In this document: positions 16,541 to 24,616 of the stretch, one piece after another
Numbering within the stretch: position 1 is the first letter of the stretch
Layout: each line of letters starts with the position of its first letter
Origin: an uncultured Candidatus Melainabacteria bacterium
Lineage (GTDB): Bacteria; Cyanobacteriota; Vampirovibrionia; Gastranaerophilales; Gastranaerophilaceae
Length of the DNA: 63,898 nucleotides
NCBI GenBank assembly: GCA_934717855.1
Contig: CAKUZI010000011.1
Coordinates: 1 to 63,898 of the forward strand
Direction: 5' to 3'
Notes under the pieces: model-generated
What the model was told of the DNA's origin: nothing
The model's database searches: none
Seen by the model: only the letters and a program-made list of their open reading frames with translations
Program-made: the position numbers and the translations under genes

Positions 16541-18724
16541 ATGCTCGATAATGATGTAAGCAAAAAACAACAAATACCTCAATTTCAAGCTATGTCGCAA
16601 ATGCAGGCTGCAAACTCTGGACAACAGCCTAACATGCAGGCAGTTAATCCTGAATTGTTGAAAGAGAACATTCAAGATAGTTATGTAGCAAATAGGGTAT
16701 CCGAAACAACAGACGATCCTAAAGGAATGCTTTATACCGCAGGGATTGCAGTCCCTACTTGGTTTGCAATTACTCAGGGGATGGATTATTTCAATAAAAA
16801 ATGTCGCGGCAATTATGAAGATACAGTTCTTTATAAAGTAGGCAACTTTGGTGATAAAATTTCAAATTCGGTTACTGATAGTAGGCTTGCGAAATCATCT
16901 TTTGGACAATTCGTGCACAATGGATTTGGGCGGTTTAAAAACTTTTTAAAAACTAAAGTTGTTGATAATTCTCGTATTTTAAGATCATTTGTTTATACAC
17001 CATCTCGACCTGAACTTGGTATGGTTCTCGATCAGTACATGGGTATGTCAGGGATTTTAATGCAAGATTATCCGCAACATGGCGAAAAGTTTACAAGTGC
17101 TTTAAAATTTGTTGAAGATCTTGATTGCTACGGCGCAAAGCCAGATGAAATAAAAAAATATAAAGATGCTATTCAAAAAGCAACAACTAACGAGGCAAGA
17201 ATTGAAATTCTTCAAAATGCTGAGTTGGAAACAATTTTAAAAAATTCTAGAAAGAACCTTTCTACTTCTCAAATAGCACAAGAAATAACAAATTTTAAAG
17301 CCTTAACTCCAAAAGAAAAAATTACAAAATTAAAAGATATTAAAGCGTTTGAATGGGGCTTCAAAGATTTTGAAACTTATGAAAAAATGATGAAAGATCA
17401 TCATAAGTATCTTCCAGAAATTTTGGAAGCATCTAATAATGCGAATAAAAATCTATTTGCTAGAATTTGGGGATCTAATTCAAGTAAAGCAAGAAAATTA
17501 CAAAAGCTAGTATTTGGTAGAGAAGTTTACGCAACAGAAAATGCAAACAAATTTGCAGCTTCTTTAGGAAATTATAACCCAGCAGAAAATCCAGAATTAG
17601 ATAAAGTTGTCAAACGTTTAGGACTAGATAAAAAACTTCCAAAAACAGCTTTTGGTAAGGGATTTTTAAAATATTTTAATATGGTTCTAGAAGGAAGTAC
17701 AAACAGGGTTGCAGGTGGCAAATTCGTAGCGATTATGCAAGCCGGATATTTGGCTGACGTTATTTACAAAACAATTAAAACAGATGGCGGATTTTCTGAA
17801 AAGGCAAAATCATTTGCAGAGCGTTTCACTGAAATGGTTGCATTCTTTGTTTGTATGCCGTTTGCTCTTAAATTAATGCACCATATTGGTGGTTTACAAT
17901 ATGCGGGTATGGATAAAAAAGCTGTTGAAGCATACAGAAATGCCTTAAAACTACATAATGAAACTGCTAAGGCAGGATTGTTTAAAAATGAAGCTGCATG
18001 GAAAGCTTCTCGCGATAACTTAAAGACAATGTTAAATGCCGGAGTTAAAAATCCAATTACTAAATTGTTCAAACGTGTAGGTCGAATTGTCACTGTAGGT
18101 TTGGAACAAATTAGACCTTACGACAACAAAGCAATTGTCCGTGATGGTGTTGGATCAAAAATTAAAGACTTGTTCAAACATCCTAAGTTTGGTATGAAGC
18201 AAATGGCCGGTTATCCTATGAGAATTGTCTTAGGTATGATGGTTCTATTGCCAATGTTTAACAAAATAGCGGTAAAAGGTTCTCATTTATTGTTCGGAAA
18301 ACCAAAACACTCTGTTTTGGATGAGGGCAAGGAAGAAGAAGCTGCTCAAAAAGCAAAAGAACAACAAGCTCAAGCTTTGCAAATGCAAAAGGCTCAACAA
18401 TTACAGCAACAACAGGCTAAAGCTCAGCAACAAGCTCAAACAACAACTCCGCAAGCATTTCAAAGTCAAACAAACGGACAATCAAATTTGTTGAATAAGT
18501 ATAGAAATGGTCAAAATCAAACTGCAACGCAGGCTACAACTGCGACTACAACAAATACGAACCAGACAAATAATAATAAGCAAACAGAACCTGTAAGGAC
18601 ATATATACCGTCTCCAATGGGAATTCATGTTCAATCAAATGAAGACTTTTCTGCAGCGGGGGCAGCATTACAAAGGGCTGATAATGCTGAAAAACTTGCC
18701 TTGCAAACTCTTAAAATGAACTAA
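16541..18724 (+). CDS. Lineage-specific 727-aa protein with Gln-rich tail
   Basis: I recognise no family. The N-terminal 50 residues are Gln/Asn/Met-rich. A hydrophobic stretch near residues 62-76 (MLYTAGIAVPTWFAITQG) and others near 410-450 (FTEMVAFFVCMPFALKLMHHI) and 560-580 (PMRIVLGMMVLLPMF) may be membrane-associated. Between them the protein is basic and helical. From about residue 600 to 690 it is a low-complexity Gln/Thr/Asn tail (KAKEQQAQALQMQKAQQLQQ). There is no classical signal peptide. AGGA precedes the ATG. The composition and promoter element link it to the other lineage-specific proteins of this window. Confidence 0.8.
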   Translation: MLDNDVSKKQQIPQFQAMSQMQAANSGQQPNMQAVNPELLKENIQDSYVANRVSETTDDPKGMLYTAGIAVPTWFAITQGMDYFNKKCRGNYEDTVLYKVGNFGDKISNSVTDSRLAKSSFGQFVHNGFGRFKNFLKTKVVDNSRILRSFVYTPSRPELGMVLDQYMGMSGILMQDYPQHGEKFTSALKFVEDLDCYGAKPDEIKKYKDAIQKATTNEARIEILQNAELETILKNSRKNLSTSQIAQEITNFKALTPKEKITKLKDIKAFEWGFKDFETYEKMMKDHHKYLPEILEASNNANKNLFARIWGSNSSKARKLQKLVFGREVYATENANKFAASLGNYNPAENPELDKVVKRLGLDKKLPKTAFGKGFLKYFNMVLEGSTNRVAGGKFVAIMQAGYLADVIYKTIKTDGGFSEKAKSFAERFTEMVAFFVCMPFALKLMHHIGGLQYAGMDKKAVEAYRNALKLHNETAKAGLFKNEAAWKASRDNLKTMLNAGVKNPITKLFKRVGRIVTVGLEQIRPYDNKAIVRDGVGSKIKDLFKHPKFGMKQMAGYPMRIVLGMMVLLPMFNKIAVKGSHLLFGKPKHSVLDEGKEEEAAQKAKEQQAQALQMQKAQQLQQQQAKAQQQAQTTTPQAFQSQTNGQSNLLNKYRNGQNQTATQATTATTTNTNQTNNNKQTEPVRTYIPSPMGIHVQSNEDFSAAGAALQRADNAEKLALQTLKMN

Positions 18725-18759
18725 TTGTTTTAAAATGACCGTGAATGACTTAAGTAGGC

Positions 18760-18788
18760 TTGAAAAAGTCGCAAAAATATGTTAAACT
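18760..18788 (+). promoter_or_regulatory. Sigma-70 promoter of the pilin-like gene
   Basis: TTGAAA (18760-18765), a 17-nt spacer ending AATATGT, and TAAACT (18783-18788). The spacer end gives an extended -10 (TGT before the box). Confidence 0.65.
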
Positions 18789-18810
18789 AAAAGCGTAAAT
18801 ATTGAAATTT

Positions 18811-18876
18811 AGGAGGGGTAACATGTTTTTTTATAAGAATAGAGTCGTCGGGGGGGGCTTTTTTCTTAAATACTAA
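18811..18876 (+). other. Leader reading frame with strong ribosome binding site and G8 tract
   Basis: AGGAGGGG (18811-18818) is the strongest Shine-Dalgarno in the window and is correctly spaced from an ATG at 18823. That frame is only 17 codons (MFFYKNRVVGGGFFLKY) and stops at 18874-18876. It contains a run of eight G (18850-18857) followed by C and six T. The pilin frame is open throughout this stretch, and loss of one G would fuse the two. It is either a phase-variable start, a leader peptide or a sequencing error. Confidence 0.5.
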
Positions 18877-18892
18877 TTTTATTCAGGAGAAT

Positions 18893-19663
18893 TTGATTAC
18901 AAATATGCGTGGTGCTCTTTTGTTTGTTGCTAAATATACCAATAATAAAAGTCGAAAAATTGCATTTACTCTCGCTGAGGTACTCATTACTTTAGGTATA
19001 ATAGGAGTAGTTGCAGTTCTTGTTTTTTCAAATTTAGTTGTAAAGTATAAAGTTAAAGTTCTTGAAAACCAATTTAAAAAAGCTGATACTATTATTCAGC
19101 AAGCATTAATAAATACTGCAAACGAAATGGGATACGATAGTTTGGCAGATGTGCATGTGAATTCAAATGCTGAACTTCCTGTATTAAAAGAAAATCTGCA
19201 ACGTATTAATCAAATTTGGGGAGCGCAGTTTAAAGGTGCGGTAAAATTGAATTCATTAGTAGCATATCATCAAAATATTAGAGGGTATGGTATACTTGGG
19301 AACATGCTCCCAAGTTACCATGGTATTTATTTCCCTGCAGATGCAACTTATATTCTGCCGGATGGAATGTTAATTTCGTCATTTACTTTTGTGAGAGCAG
19401 AACCGCCACCTGCTTATTTATACTTTGTTTTTGATACAAACGGTCCTTATAAGGGGCCAAACAGAATTGGGCATGATATTTTTACATATAGAACATATAA
19501 GGCTTGGTATACATCAATGTGCAATCCTACAATTGTAAATTCAGAAAATCAATCCGGCTGTTATTTTGGGGCTCATTCAAATGTTAACCCGTTAAATAAA
19601 TCCGGAGAATACTGGGAAATCCTGTTTAAACCTATTAGTTATTGGCGTAAAACTCAGGACTAG
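18893..19663 (+). CDS. Type IV pilin-like / pseudopilin protein
   Basis: 256 aa as read from a TTG at 18893, which has AGGAG three bases upstream. The next in-frame ATG is at 18905. The prepilin signature begins near residue 22: RKIA then FTLAEVLITLGIIGVVAVL, with the +5 Glu needed for assembly and methylation. The hydrophobic helix and coiled-coil stalk follow. The C-terminal globular part is Tyr/Pro/Asn-rich with two Cys. Cleavage would be after Ala rather than Gly, which I believe is common in this lineage. The true start may be the upstream ATG at 18823 if the G8 tract is one base shorter. No other pilus genes are nearby. Confidence 0.85.
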   Translation: MITNMRGALLFVAKYTNNKSRKIAFTLAEVLITLGIIGVVAVLVFSNLVVKYKVKVLENQFKKADTIIQQALINTANEMGYDSLADVHVNSNAELPVLKENLQRINQIWGAQFKGAVKLNSLVAYHQNIRGYGILGNMLPSYHGIYFPADATYILPDGMLISSFTFVRAEPPPAYLYFVFDTNGPYKGPNRIGHDIFTYRTYKAWYTSMCNPTIVNSENQSGCYFGAHSNVNPLNKSGEYWEILFKPISYWRKTQD

Positions 19664-19704
19664 CTAAAATGAAGTAACAACTTCTATATTCTTTTTGTGT
19701 CTGT

Positions 19705-19733
19705 TTGCTTGTTTTAGGAAAGCATGATATAAT
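19705..19733 (+). promoter_or_regulatory. Sigma-70 promoter of the 230-aa membrane protein gene
   Basis: TTGCTT (19705-19710), exactly 17 bases, TATAAT (19728-19733). AGGAGGG follows, just before the ATG at 19750. Confidence 0.7.
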
Positions 19734-19749
19734 ATCCTAGGAGGGTTTT

Positions 19750-20442
19750 ATGACAGCAACGTTTGATTTTAAGGGTTTTGCTAAAGATTTAAAAAAGCAG
19801 GCTGAAGAAGTTATGCCGGAAGATATTGCTTCTGAACATAAAAAAGAGTTTTTGGATAGAGTATACGACTTTACGTATTTGGCAGGAGAAGCTTTTTCGA
19901 AAGATGATACGATAGAAAATCCTGATACAGCGAAAGCTCTTACCCAGTTAATCTCTGAATGGACATTTCATAAATATGTAGATTTATTGAGGTCAGATAT
20001 TCCTAAGATGTACCATGAAAGTATTTTGCAAAAAGTTGCTTATGTTGCGTTTGAGATGGGGAAAGAGTCAGAATTTAGTAAATTATCACAAGAACAAATG
20101 TTGACCCTCGTTGAATTTCAAACAAGAAAAGCCTATGAAAAGGCATGTGAAAAGTTGTTAAATAATGGACAAATTTCCCAAGAAGCATTTGACAAAGCTA
20201 TAAATTTGTCTAATGTTGATGAGTACTCTACTGACAAACTTTGTCATAATGTCAAAATTGTAAAAAATAAAAAAAGTACAATGCCATTTTCTTTAACAGC
20301 TTTAGCAATTGGAATTGTAGTGGTAATTTTGAATATATTTTGCAAAGGTTCTCCGAGTTTAGTTATAATAAATCCTTTTGCAATTGTGTGTTTATCCATG
20401 TTTATCGGGATTTATATCGGAGCACAAATTTTTGGAAAATAG
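19750..20442 (+). CDS. C-terminally anchored membrane protein, unknown function
   Basis: 230 aa. The first ~175 residues are soluble, helical and acidic (FDFKGFAKDLKKQAEEVMPE). The C terminus holds two predicted membrane helices (SLTALAIGIVVVILNIF and FAIVCLSMFIGIYIGAQIF) with a short periplasmic hairpin. There is no signal peptide and no family is recognised. AGGAGGG lies close upstream of the ATG, under a near-consensus promoter. It stands alone between the pilin gene and the 6S RNA candidate. Confidence 0.75.
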   Translation: MTATFDFKGFAKDLKKQAEEVMPEDIASEHKKEFLDRVYDFTYLAGEAFSKDDTIENPDTAKALTQLISEWTFHKYVDLLRSDIPKMYHESILQKVAYVAFEMGKESEFSKLSQEQMLTLVEFQTRKAYEKACEKLLNNGQISQEAFDKAINLSNVDEYSTDKLCHNVKIVKNKKSTMPFSLTALAIGIVVVILNIFCKGSPSLVIINPFAIVCLSMFIGIYIGAQIFGK

Positions 20443-20454
20443 CTGATAAGTATA

Positions 20455-20483
20455 TTGAAATCGTAGAAAAAATATGTTATACT
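20455..20483 (+). promoter_or_regulatory. Sigma-70 promoter of the 6S RNA candidate
   Basis: TTGAAA (20455-20460), a 17-nt spacer ending AATATGT, TATACT (20478-20483). With the extended -10 this is one of the strongest promoters in the window, and no reading frame follows it. Confidence 0.7.
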
Positions 20484-20488
20484 TAAAA

Positions 20489-20667
20489 AGCTCTGTATGG
20501 ATGCTCATTTTGTTCCTACATTTATTATAAAAGGGAGAATTGACTCTGACAGGATGTGAAGTATACCCACCGATTGAAAAATCGCCAGTGGGAAACGGAT
20601 AATCCGAGGCGTTCACCCACCTGCGAGACCACGCAGGTAACAAAATCACATCTGTGCAGGGCTTTTT
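20489..20667 (+). ncRNA. ssrS: Probable 6S RNA (ssrS)
   Basis: A ~180-nt transcript is predicted from the promoter to a T-rich end. Its two ends pair over about 32 bases. The 5' segment (AAAAAGCTCTGTA, then GATG, then ATTTTGTT) is complementary, with G-U pairs, to the 3' segment (AACAAAAT, CATC, TGCAGGGCTTTTT). A small hairpin, ACCTGC / GCAGGT, sits on the 3' side of the central region. A long rod with a central bubble and a 3'-side hairpin at 180-190 nt is the 6S RNA architecture, which sequesters sigma-70 RNA polymerase. The AGGGCTTT end also resembles Firmicute 6S. I could not run a covariance model, so another structured RNA is possible. Confidence 0.6.
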
Positions 20668-20680
20668 ATTATAAAAAAAT

Positions 20681-20708
20681 CCTGATAGTTAATCTATCAG
20701 GGTTTTTT
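20681..20708. terminator. Bidirectional terminator between 6S RNA candidate and pyk
   Basis: Stem CCTGATAG / CTATCAGG, with A7 before it and T6 after it, so it works on both strands between the convergent units. Confidence 0.85.
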
Positions 20709-20728
20709 GTTATTGATTTTATTTGAAA

Positions 20729-22174
20729 TTAGTCTTGTTTCAACAAACCAACTTTGTGGATTTTAATGAAGTTTGTACCACCAACTAACAATTCAGGAAC
20801 TGAACCTGTGATTAGTACGAAATCGTCTTTTGCTAATCCAAGTTTGTTAATTAAGAATTCATCTAAAGCTAACAAAGATTTTTTGTCGATTGAAGCTTCG
20901 TAGTTCAAAGGAATAGGGTATACGCCTCTGAATAATTTGATGTTACGGCAAACATGTTTGTCTGGGCAACATGCAAAGATTGGAACGCTTAATTTTCCTT
21001 CTGCAAGCATAGAAGCTGTAAATCCGCTACCTGTTAATGCAATAACAGCTTTTACCGGCATTTTTCTTGTCATATCAGCGATTGACATACCAATTGCCAT
21101 TGCTTGTGAATCTTTTTCTTCTTCAATCATTTTTCTAGGAAATTTATTTTTTCTCATAAAAGATGATTCAAGAACGTTATCAGCAATTTTTTTCATCATT
21201 GCAACAGCTTCTACAGGGTATGCACCGGCAGCTGTTTCACCTGATAACATAATTGCGTCAGTACCGTCAAGAATTGCGTTTGCTACGTCTGATGTTTCAG
21301 CACGAGTAGGAATTGGGTTTTCAATCATGCTGTCTAACATTTGTGTTGCAACGATTACAACTTTTCTTTTAGCGTTAGCTTTTCTAATGATAGTTTTTTG
21401 TACGATAGGCACTTTTTCGTTAGAAATTTCAATACCCAAGTCGCCTCTAGCTACCATGATACCGTCTGAAACTTCAATAATAGCATCAATATTATTTACT
21501 GCTTGAGGTTTTTCGATTTTTGAAATAATTCTAGCAGTGTGGTTGCCGTGTTTGTGAAGTAAGTCTCTTAATTTAACGATGTCTGAAGCTTCTCTTACGA
21601 AAGACAAACCTAAGTAGTCAATATCTGTATGAGCAGCGAATTCTACGAATTTTAAGTCTCTTTCTGTAAGAACATCCAAACTGCCTTGTGAACCAGGGAT
21701 ATTAATACCTTTTCTTTGTTTCAAAAGACCGTCTGTCAAAACTTCTGCAAAGATAACTCTATCTTCAACTTTTTTAACTTCAAGTTGAATTTTACCGTCA
21801 TCAATCATAATCATTTCACCAGGAGTAACATCATCAGCCATGCCTTTGTAGTCAACCGGCAAAATATCACCTGTAATTTCAGGTTGGTGGCGGAATTTAA
21901 GAATATCGCCTTTGTGGATTTCGATTGATTGAGGAAGGTTTCCAATTCTGATTTTTGGTCCTTGTAAGTCTAGCAATACAGGGATTAAAGTTTTTTCTTC
22001 TTCTTCAATTTCTCTGATGTAAGACAAATTTTGCTTGTGCATTTCAACATCCCCATGCGAAGAGTTCAATCTGAACATGGTTACTCCGGCATGAAATAGT
22101 TCTCTGATTTTTTCCTTTGTAGATGATGCAGGCCCTAGAGTCGCAACAATCTTAGTCATAGTGTAATTATCCAT
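20729..22174 (-). CDS. pyk: Pyruvate kinase
   Basis: A 481-aa glycolytic enzyme converting PEP and ADP to pyruvate and ATP. It begins TKIVATLGPASSTKEKI. FRLNSSHGDVEMH carries the substrate-binding Arg and Asn-Ser-His. The active-site signature IISKIEKPQAVNNID has the catalytic Lys, and GIMVARGDLGIEI the metal-binding residues. The C-terminal allosteric domain is complete. The extra PEP-utiliser domain of Bacillus-type enzymes is absent. AGGAAAAG six bases before the first ATG supports the start at 22174. It is monocistronic and ends at a shared terminator. Confidence 0.97.
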   Translation of the reverse strand: MDNYTMTKIVATLGPASSTKEKIRELFHAGVTMFRLNSSHGDVEMHKQNLSYIREIEEEEKTLIPVLLDLQGPKIRIGNLPQSIEIHKGDILKFRHQPEITGDILPVDYKGMADDVTPGEMIMIDDGKIQLEVKKVEDRVIFAEVLTDGLLKQRKGINIPGSQGSLDVLTERDLKFVEFAAHTDIDYLGLSFVREASDIVKLRDLLHKHGNHTARIISKIEKPQAVNNIDAIIEVSDGIMVARGDLGIEISNEKVPIVQKTIIRKANAKRKVVIVATQMLDSMIENPIPTRAETSDVANAILDGTDAIMLSGETAAGAYPVEAVAMMKKIADNVLESSFMRKNKFPRKMIEEEKDSQAMAIGMSIADMTRKMPVKAVIALTGSGFTASMLAEGKLSVPIFACCPDKHVCRNIKLFRGVYPIPLNYEASIDKKSLLALDEFLINKLGLAKDDFVLITGSVPELLVGGTNFIKIHKVGLLKQD

Positions 22175-22222
22175 ACTTTTCCTTTCTTAATTGGGTAAAT
22201 TATTAAAATTTATAATTACATG

Positions 22223-22251
22223 TTTACAATTTTTTTAATCTACTATATAAT
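22223..22251 (+). promoter_or_regulatory. Promoter of the SLH protein gene
   Basis: TTTACA (22223-22228), 17 bases, TATAAT (22246-22251), 43 bases before the ATG. Confidence 0.65.
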
Positions 22252-22293
22252 TATACACGAAAAAGGTTTACTGGTAAATATGAGGAATTAAAG

Positions 22294-23568
22294 ATGAACA
22301 AATTTATTTCTGGGTTAATGGTTTTAGGTTTATTATCATTGACAATTGCTCCATCATTTGCTGCAAATATTGCTGATGTGAGCGAAAATTACTGGGCAAA
22401 CAAAGAAATCAATATCGTTGTAGATAACGATATCATGACTCTTAGAGGAAAACAATTTAATCCTGAAGGAGACATGACAAGGGTTGAATTTGTTAATGCC
22501 TTATTGAAAGTATTATCAAATGAAAATTTAAATGTAAACATTTCTAACAAATTTTCTGATGTAACAAAAGCTACTCCTAGTTACGAAAACATTTTACGTT
22601 CTCAACAATTAGGTTTAGTTTATGGTTATCCGAATGGAACTTTCCAACCGGAAAGATCTGTTTTGAGATCAGAAGCTCAATCTGTAATCAGCCATATTAC
22701 AAAAGATATGAATGCTGACAAGTCTATTTTGAATCAATTTAAAGATGCTTCTGCAGTTCCTGCATGGGCTACTAACGTTTATGCAAAAACAATTAATTAT
22801 GGTATTTACGTAAACTATCCTGATTCAAGAGAATTGAGACCAAACGACAAATTGTCTAGAGCTGAAGCTGCTGTTTTGTTAGCTAGATTAAAAGAAAAAT
22901 TAGGTTTAGTTAAACAAGAATACATTGGTGTAACTTCTGTTGAACACTTGGCTGTTACTAAAAAAGCTCCTAACAATGAAGTTAAAGTTAACAATGTTGA
23001 AAGAGTAATTTCAGAAGGTAACGTTTTGGCAGTTGCTTTTGAAGACAAATTCAAGTCAGAAGAACACAAAGCAGGTGACGTTGTAAGTTTTGTTGCTCCT
23101 GAAGACATCAATACAGAAGAAGGAACTTTAGTTCTTCCTGCTGGTACAAAATTTGTAGCTCAATTGAACGAAGTTAGAGATCCAAAATGGTTCAACAAAA
23201 ACGCTAGAGTTTATCCTCAATTGACTAAAATTGTTTTACCATCAGGTCAACAAGTTGCGTTTAACGCAAAACCTTTCACAAAAGATAACTCTTTGAAAGA
23301 AGGTCCTTGGATGACAGCCGGCAAATTGGCTCTATGCACAGTTTCTGGTGCTGCAGTTGGTACTGGTGCAGGTGTTGGTTTCGCATTTATTCCTGATCCA
23401 ACAAAAATTGGTACAGGTATTGCAATCGGAGCTCCAGTTGGTGCTGGTGTTGGTTTAGCTACAGGTTTGATAACAAAAGGGCTTCAATACCATGCAAAAT
23501 CAGGTGAAGTTGTTTATGTAATCTTGTTAGATGATGCTTCAGTTCCAGCAACTAAAACTAGTCTATAA
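22294..23568 (+). CDS. Secreted SLH-domain protein with glycine-zipper tail
   Basis: 424 aa. A signal peptide ends at PSFAA near residue 24. Two to three S-layer homology repeats follow (NYWANKEINIVVDNDIMTLR, FNPEGDMTRVEFVNALL, TFQPERSVLRSEAQSVI, ELRPNDKLSRAEAAVLLARL). These anchor proteins to the cell wall or outer-membrane-linked polymer. Residues ~240-330 form a beta-rich domain. Residues ~345-395 are Gly/Ala-rich (GAAVGTGAGVGFAFI) and look like a glycine zipper that can insert in a membrane. Codon use resembles a highly expressed gene, and promoter and terminator are both strong. CsaB at 51.5 kb could pyruvylate its ligand. Confidence 0.88.
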   Translation: MNKFISGLMVLGLLSLTIAPSFAANIADVSENYWANKEINIVVDNDIMTLRGKQFNPEGDMTRVEFVNALLKVLSNENLNVNISNKFSDVTKATPSYENILRSQQLGLVYGYPNGTFQPERSVLRSEAQSVISHITKDMNADKSILNQFKDASAVPAWATNVYAKTINYGIYVNYPDSRELRPNDKLSRAEAAVLLARLKEKLGLVKQEYIGVTSVEHLAVTKKAPNNEVKVNNVERVISEGNVLAVAFEDKFKSEEHKAGDVVSFVAPEDINTEEGTLVLPAGTKFVAQLNEVRDPKWFNKNARVYPQLTKIVLPSGQQVAFNAKPFTKDNSLKEGPWMTAGKLALCTVSGAAVGTGAGVGFAFIPDPTKIGTGIAIGAPVGAGVGLATGLITKGLQYHAKSGEVVYVILLDDASVPATKTSL

Positions 23569-23590
23569 GAATTAATAAATTCAAATATTT

Positions 23591-23630
23591 AAAATAAGGT
23601 TTGTATTGGTTTACAAACCTTATTTTTTTG
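23591..23630 (+). terminator. Terminator of the SLH gene
   Basis: A 15-bp stem AAAATAAGGTTTGTA / TACAAACCTTATTTT with a 6-base loop, ending in a T run. Confidence 0.9.
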
Positions 23631-23798
23631 TATGTTTGGTTTAAGAAAAAAGTTTAATGCATGTTGCTCTAGTGGTTATCGTAAATTCCCAGATAAAGTT
23701 TAAAATAAGTATATCATTTGATAATGCTTTGCATATTGTTAATTTGAATGCAATGTTGTGTCAAAGATATACGTTACATTTTAAAAGGGAGTATTTGT

Positions 23799-24155
23799 AT
23801 GAAAAAGTTATTTATTTCGTTTGCATTGATTGGTGCAATTTTATTTTCTGCGCAAAACGCTTTTGCTTGGGAGGGTGTTCAAACACTAAATCCAATGCCT
23901 TACGTTTCTTATCTTAATCCATTGCCTTACGTTGGAATTGGTGAAAACAAGACAAATTTTAGCTTAAATCCTTTTAAAGGGTTTAAAAACTGTGACAAGT
24001 GTAAAGTTAAAAAGGTTAAATGTGATGAATGTACAAAGGTTAAAGTTATGCCATGCCCGACATGTAGGAAGGCTTTTGCTGATTGTGGGTGTAATAAATA
24101 TGAAAGAGTGTATGTTGCTCCAATTCAACCGAGATGTACATCTTGCGGAAGATAA
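23799..24155 (+). CDS. Small secreted cysteine-rich protein
   Basis: 118 aa. The signal peptide MKKLFISFALIGAILFSA ends at NAFA-WEG. A short Pro/Asn/Tyr segment with a repeat (LNPMPYVSYLNPLPYV) follows, then a basic C-terminal half with five CxC or CxxC pairs (CDKC, CDEC, CPTC, CGC, CTSC). The even pairing suggests metal binding or disulphides in the envelope. AAGGGAG lies eight bases before the ATG at 23799; the longer open frame has no signal sequence. I recognise no family. A strong terminator follows. Confidence 0.8.
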   Translation: MKKLFISFALIGAILFSAQNAFAWEGVQTLNPMPYVSYLNPLPYVGIGENKTNFSLNPFKGFKNCDKCKVKKVKCDECTKVKVMPCPTCRKAFADCGCNKYERVYVAPIQPRCTSCGR

Positions 24156-24161
24156 AGTATG

Positions 24162-24195
24162 AAAGAGACCGGATTTATACCGGTCTCTTTTTATA
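24162..24195 (+). terminator. Terminator of the Cys-rich protein gene
   Basis: Stem AAAGAGACCGG / CCGGTCTCTTT with a 7-base loop and a following T run. It overlaps the end of the convergent gene. Confidence 0.9.
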
Positions 24196-24616
24196 ATTGT
24201 TCTTGTTGCTTTTTGTTTAATTCTTCGGCTTGTTGTTTTTCGTATTCTTCTCGAGCTTTAATTTTTATTTCGTGTTTCACCCCGTGATGCGGATCATCGA
24301 ATTTGTAGGTTTGATCCGTCCACCATTTAGCCATTTTGTATATCATTCGTTCTTCATAAGGTTTCTTTTCGCCTTTGGCTCTTTTGATTTTAGCAGACTT
24401 TTCTGAAGTCTCTTTTGTGGATGTTGCTGTTTTGTTCAGTTTAATGTGATTATCCAAGTCATCAATGTTTAATTTCTGAGGTGCCGGAATATTAAAATAA
24501 TCTGTCATATCAGCCTCGTTTACAGCGTAAGTTTCGGGACTGACATAACCTGTATCATTCGCGTTTGCTATTCCTGAAAAGAGTATTAAAAAAATAAATA
24601 CGAATAGTTTTTTCAT
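24191..24616 (-). CDS. Secreted basic protein, unknown function
   Basis: 141 aa. A signal peptide MKKLFVFIFLILFSGIANA is followed by an acidic stretch (about 20-60) and a strongly charged Lys/Glu helical C terminus (KIKAREEYEKQQAEELNKKQ). No family is recognised. Its ATG overlaps the end of the PHP gene by four bases (ATGA), so the two are cotranscribed and translationally coupled. This suggests a shared process, but the link is not obvious. Confidence 0.75.
   Translation of the reverse strand: MKKLFVFIFLILFSGIANANDTGYVSPETYAVNEADMTDYFNIPAPQKLNIDDLDNHIKLNKTATSTKETSEKSAKIKRAKGEKKPYEERMIYKMAKWWTDQTYKFDDPHHGVKHEIKIKAREEYEKQQAEELNKKQQEQL

Noticed and set aside
22229..23796. The GCAAT before the Cys-rich gene (about 23750) as another bipartite element
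   Set aside because: The second half 18 bases away reads GTTACAT, not TTTATAT, and a normal TTGAAT-N18-TATACG promoter overlaps it.
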